Shown here: positions 61,886-64,000 of the stretch, in pieces
How positions within the stretch are numbered: position 1 is the first letter of the stretch
Layout of the letters: each line of letters starts with the position of its first letter
DNA from: Stenotrophomonas maltophilia
GTDB taxonomy: Bacteria > Pseudomonadota > Gammaproteobacteria > Xanthomonadales > Xanthomonadaceae
Direction of reading: 5' to 3'
DNA length: 64,000 nt
NCBI RefSeq assembly: GCF_006974125.1
Contig: NZ_CP037858.1
Coordinates: 4,154,001 to 4,218,000 of the forward strand
Translations under genes and position numbers: made by a program
The notes under the pieces: model-generated
What the model saw: the letters and a program-made list of their open reading frames with translations, nothing else
Database searches by the model: none
What the model was told of the DNA's origin: nothing

Positions 61886-61898
61886 TTCAATTTTTGAA
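61886..61898. promoter_or_regulatory. Palindrome between the TetR gene and liuA
   Basis: Ttcaa, three Ts, ttgaa lies in the AT-rich part of the divergent gap. It fits a TetR operator. Confidence 0.4.
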
Positions 61899-62030
61899 TT
61901 CGTATTCACTTCTTGCCCGAACCCCGCTACGCTGGGGCCATCGCCCGTACGGGTGGCGGTCCTGTACACCGCCGCCCGCTCCCCCGTCGGGTGCGTCCAT
62001 TTCCTGCCATCCCGCCGTGGAGCCACCACA

Positions 62031-63194
62031 ATGCACGTGCCATCCCTGAACTTCGATCTTGGCGAAGACATCGACCTGCTGCGCCAGAGCGTGGCCCATT
62101 TTGCCGCCGCCGAGGTCGCACCGCTGGCCGCCGAGGCCGATGCCACCAATCAGTTCCCGCTGGCCCTGTGGCCGAAGCTGGGCGAACAGGGCCTGCTCGG
62201 CCTCACCGTGGAAGAAGAATACGGCGGCACCGGCATGGGCTACCTGGCCCACGTGGTGGCGATGGAAGAGATCTCGCGTGCTTCCGGCGGCATCGGCCTG
62301 TCCTACGGCGCGCACTCCAACCTGTGCGTGAACCAGCTGCGCAAGAACGGCAACGAAGAACAGAAGCAGCGCTTCCTGCCGGGCCTGTGCAACGGCAGCC
62401 TGATCGGCGCACTGGCGATGAGCGAGCCGGGTGCCGGTTCGGACGTGGTGTCGATGAAGCTGCGCGCCGACAAGCGCGGTGACCGCTACGTGCTCAACGG
62501 CAACAAGATGTGGATCACCAACGGCCCGGACGCCGACGTGCTGGTGGTCTATGCCAAGACCGACATGGACGCTGGCGCCAAGGGCATCACCGCGTTCCTG
62601 GTCGAAAAGGGCATGAAGGGCTTTTCCACCGCGCAGAAGCTGGACAAGCTGGGCATGCGTTCCTCGCCCACCTGCGAGCTGGTGTTCCAGGACTGCGAAG
62701 TACCGGAAGAAAACGTGCTGGGCCAGATCGGTGGCGGCGTGCGCGTGCTGATGTCCGGCCTGGACTACGAGCGCGTGGTGCTCTCTGGTGGTCCGCTGGG
62801 CCTGATGGCCGCGGCGATGGACGTGGTGATGCCGTACGTGCACGAGCGCCACCAGTTCGGTGAAGCGATCGGCAGCTTCCAGCTGATCCAGGGCAAGATC
62901 GCCGACATGTACGTGGGCCTGGGCGCCTGCCGCGCCTATGTCTATGCCGTGGCGCGCGCCTGCGACCAGGGCCGCACCACCCGCCAGGACGCCGCCGGTG
63001 CCATCCTGTATGCCGCCGAGAAGGCCACCTGGCTGACCGGCCAGGCGATCCAGATCCTGGGCGGCAACGGCTACATCAACGAGTACCCGACCGGCCGTTT
63101 GTGGCGCGACGCCAAGCTGTATGAAATCGGCGCCGGCACTTCGGAGATCCGCCGCATGCTGATCGGCCGTGAACTGTTCCAGCGCACCCTGTAA
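62031..63194 (+). CDS. liuA: Isovaleryl-CoA dehydrogenase
   Basis: A 387-residue FAD acyl-CoA dehydrogenase, third step of leucine catabolism. The signatures are [21 protein letters not shown] and [35 protein letters not shown]. The catalytic Glu is in [14 protein letters not shown], the position used by isovaleryl-CoA dehydrogenase rather than the C-terminal one of other family members. The next gene, methylcrotonyl-CoA carboxylase beta, takes the next step. ATG 62031 is chosen. Confidence 0.94.
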   Translation: MHVPSLNFDLGEDIDLLRQSVAHFAAAEVAPLAAEADATNQFPLALWPKLGEQGLLGLTVEEEYGGTGMGYLAHVVAMEEISRASGGIGLSYGAHSNLCVNQLRKNGNEEQKQRFLPGLCNGSLIGALAMSEPGAGSDVVSMKLRADKRGDRYVLNGNKMWITNGPDADVLVVYAKTDMDAGAKGITAFLVEKGMKGFSTAQKLDKLGMRSSPTCELVFQDCEVPEENVLGQIGGGVRVLMSGLDYERVVLSGGPLGLMAAAMDVVMPYVHERHQFGEAIGSFQLIQGKIADMYVGLGACRAYVYAVARACDQGRTTRQDAAGAILYAAEKATWLTGQAIQILGGNGYINEYPTGRLWRDAKLYEIGAGTSEIRRMLIGRELFQRTL

Positions 63195-63204
63195 GGCCAC
63201 CGCG

Positions 63205-64000
63205 ATGACCGTCCTGAACAGCCAGCTGCAACCGGGCAGCGAAACGTTTGAAAGCAACCGCGCGGCCATGCAGGCCGTGGTCGACGACCTGCATGCCACC
63301 TTGGCGCGCACCGCGCTGGGTGGCAGCGAAGCCGCACGCGCCAAGCACACCGCACGCGGCAAGCTGCTGGTGCGCGACCGCATTGATGCCCTGCTCGACC
63401 CCGGCAGCGCCTTCCTGGAAATCGCGCCGCTGGCCGCGCATGGCATGTACGAAGACGCCGTGCCTGCCGCCGGTGTGGTGGCCGGCATCGGCCGCGTGAG
63501 CGGCGTGGAATGCGTGATCGTGGCCAACGACGCCACGGTCAAGGGCGGCACCTACTACCCGATGACGGTGAAGAAACACCTGCGCGCGCAGGAGATCGCC
63601 GAGCAGAACCACCTGCCGTGCATCTACCTGGTCGATTCCGGTGGCGCGTTCCTGCCGCTGCAGGACGAGGTGTTCCCCGACCGCGACCATTTCGGCCGCA
63701 TCTTCTTCAACCAGGCCAACCTGTCGGCGCAGGGCATTCCGCAGATCGCCTGCGTGATGGGCAGCTGCACCGCCGGTGGCGCCTACGTGCCGGCGATGAG
63801 CGACGAGACCGTGATCGTGCGCGAGCAGGGCACGATCTTCCTGGGCGGCCCACCGCTGGTGAAGGCGGCCACCGGCGAAGTGGTGACGGCCGAGGAACTG
63901 GGCGGTGCCGACGTGCACACGCGCATTTCCGGCGTGGCCGACCACATGGCCGACAACGACCTGCAGGCACTTGCACGGGTGCGTGCGATCATCGCCCAGC
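63205..64000 (+). CDS. liuB: Methylcrotonyl-CoA carboxylase beta subunit, C-terminus beyond window
   Basis: At least 265 residues are visible and the frame stays open at base 64000. The sequence [21 protein letters not shown] is followed by the carboxyltransferase part, with [66 protein letters not shown] and [17 protein letters not shown]. It transfers CO2 from biotin to 3-methylcrotonyl-CoA. It starts 10 bases after liuA, in the same operon. Confidence 0.93.
   Translation, partial: MTVLNSQLQPGSETFESNRAAMQAVVDDLHATLARTALGGSEAARAKHTARGKLLVRDRIDALLDPGSAFLEIAPLAAHGMYEDAVPAAGVVAGIGRVSGVECVIVANDATVKGGTYYPMTVKKHLRAQEIAEQNHLPCIYLVDSGGAFLPLQDEVFPDRDHFGRIFFNQANLSAQGIPQIACVMGSCTAGGAYVPAMSDETVIVREQGTIFLGGPPLVKAATGEVVTAEELGGADVHTRISGVADHMADNDLQALARVRAIIAQ

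Noticed and set aside
60168..62030. 621-codon extension in front of isovaleryl-CoA dehydrogenase
   Set aside because: It runs antisense through the nuclease, cytochrome and TetR genes; the real family start is at 62031.

Overview
The window is about 64 kb of a high-GC gammaproteobacterial chromosome. The protein sequences (PhoP/PhoQ, a TrpS with a long C-terminal extension, DUF3011 and DUF1028 proteins, an XVIPCD-tailed type IV secretion effector) and the many GTAG-ended palindromic repeats (SMAG elements) point to Stenotrophomonas of the maltophilia complex. No strain can be named from sequence alone.

Layout. 1-11.7 kb: core and transport genes on mixed strands (RarD- and YedA-type exporters, an MHS-family permease, an M28 peptidase, an MBL hydrolase, trpS, stress genes csbD and entericidin, arginase). 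12.3-17.6 kb: a lower-GC accessory stretch ending at tRNA-Thr(TGT). It holds two coupled unknown genes, an orphan antitoxin with a decayed toxin, an unknown gene, and between a degraded tRNA-Thr copy (15090) and the intact tRNA (17600) a roughly 2.5 kb insert with a trypsin-like protease gene convergent with a gene whose C-terminus looks like Abi_C/HEPN proteins. 17.7-25.4 kb: birA-coaX-SPOR operon, an MtfA-like peptidase, phoP-phoQ, dusA. 25.6-28.2 kb: a putative type IV secretion antibacterial effector behind a probable LprI-type immunity gene, then an antitoxin remnant. 28.2-31.4 kb: SulP transporter, cation efflux, ohr. 31.6-38.7 kb: a tightly overlapping valine catabolism operon (mmsA, acyl-CoA dehydrogenase, enoyl-CoA hydratase, HIBYL-CoA hydrolase, mmsB) divergent from its likely ScfR-type regulator. 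39-50.7 kb: secreted and metabolic genes, including a cobalamin riboswitch upstream of queH, pncA, purU, an old-yellow-enzyme reductase and a sirtuin. 50.9-55.9 kb: class Ia ribonucleotide reductase nrdA-nrdB with NrdR-like boxes. 56-61.1 kb: zapE operon, an EamA transporter, a secreted nuclease, cytochrome c5. 61.2-64 kb: start of the leucine degradation (liu) cluster: TetR regulator, isovaleryl-CoA dehydrogenase, and methylcrotonyl-CoA carboxylase beta running off the end.

Two branched-chain amino acid degradation modules (valine at 31.6-37.2 kb, leucine at 61-64 kb) each have a dedicated divergent regulator. The most unusual regulatory arrangement is the B12 riboswitch on queH, the enzyme family that replaces the B12-dependent QueG in queuosine synthesis. 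The best candidate for an undescribed system is the protease / Abi_C-like insert at tRNA-Thr. Palindromic repeats sit in many intergenic gaps, and at least five times their GTAG end supplies the TAG stop codon of the neighbouring gene.
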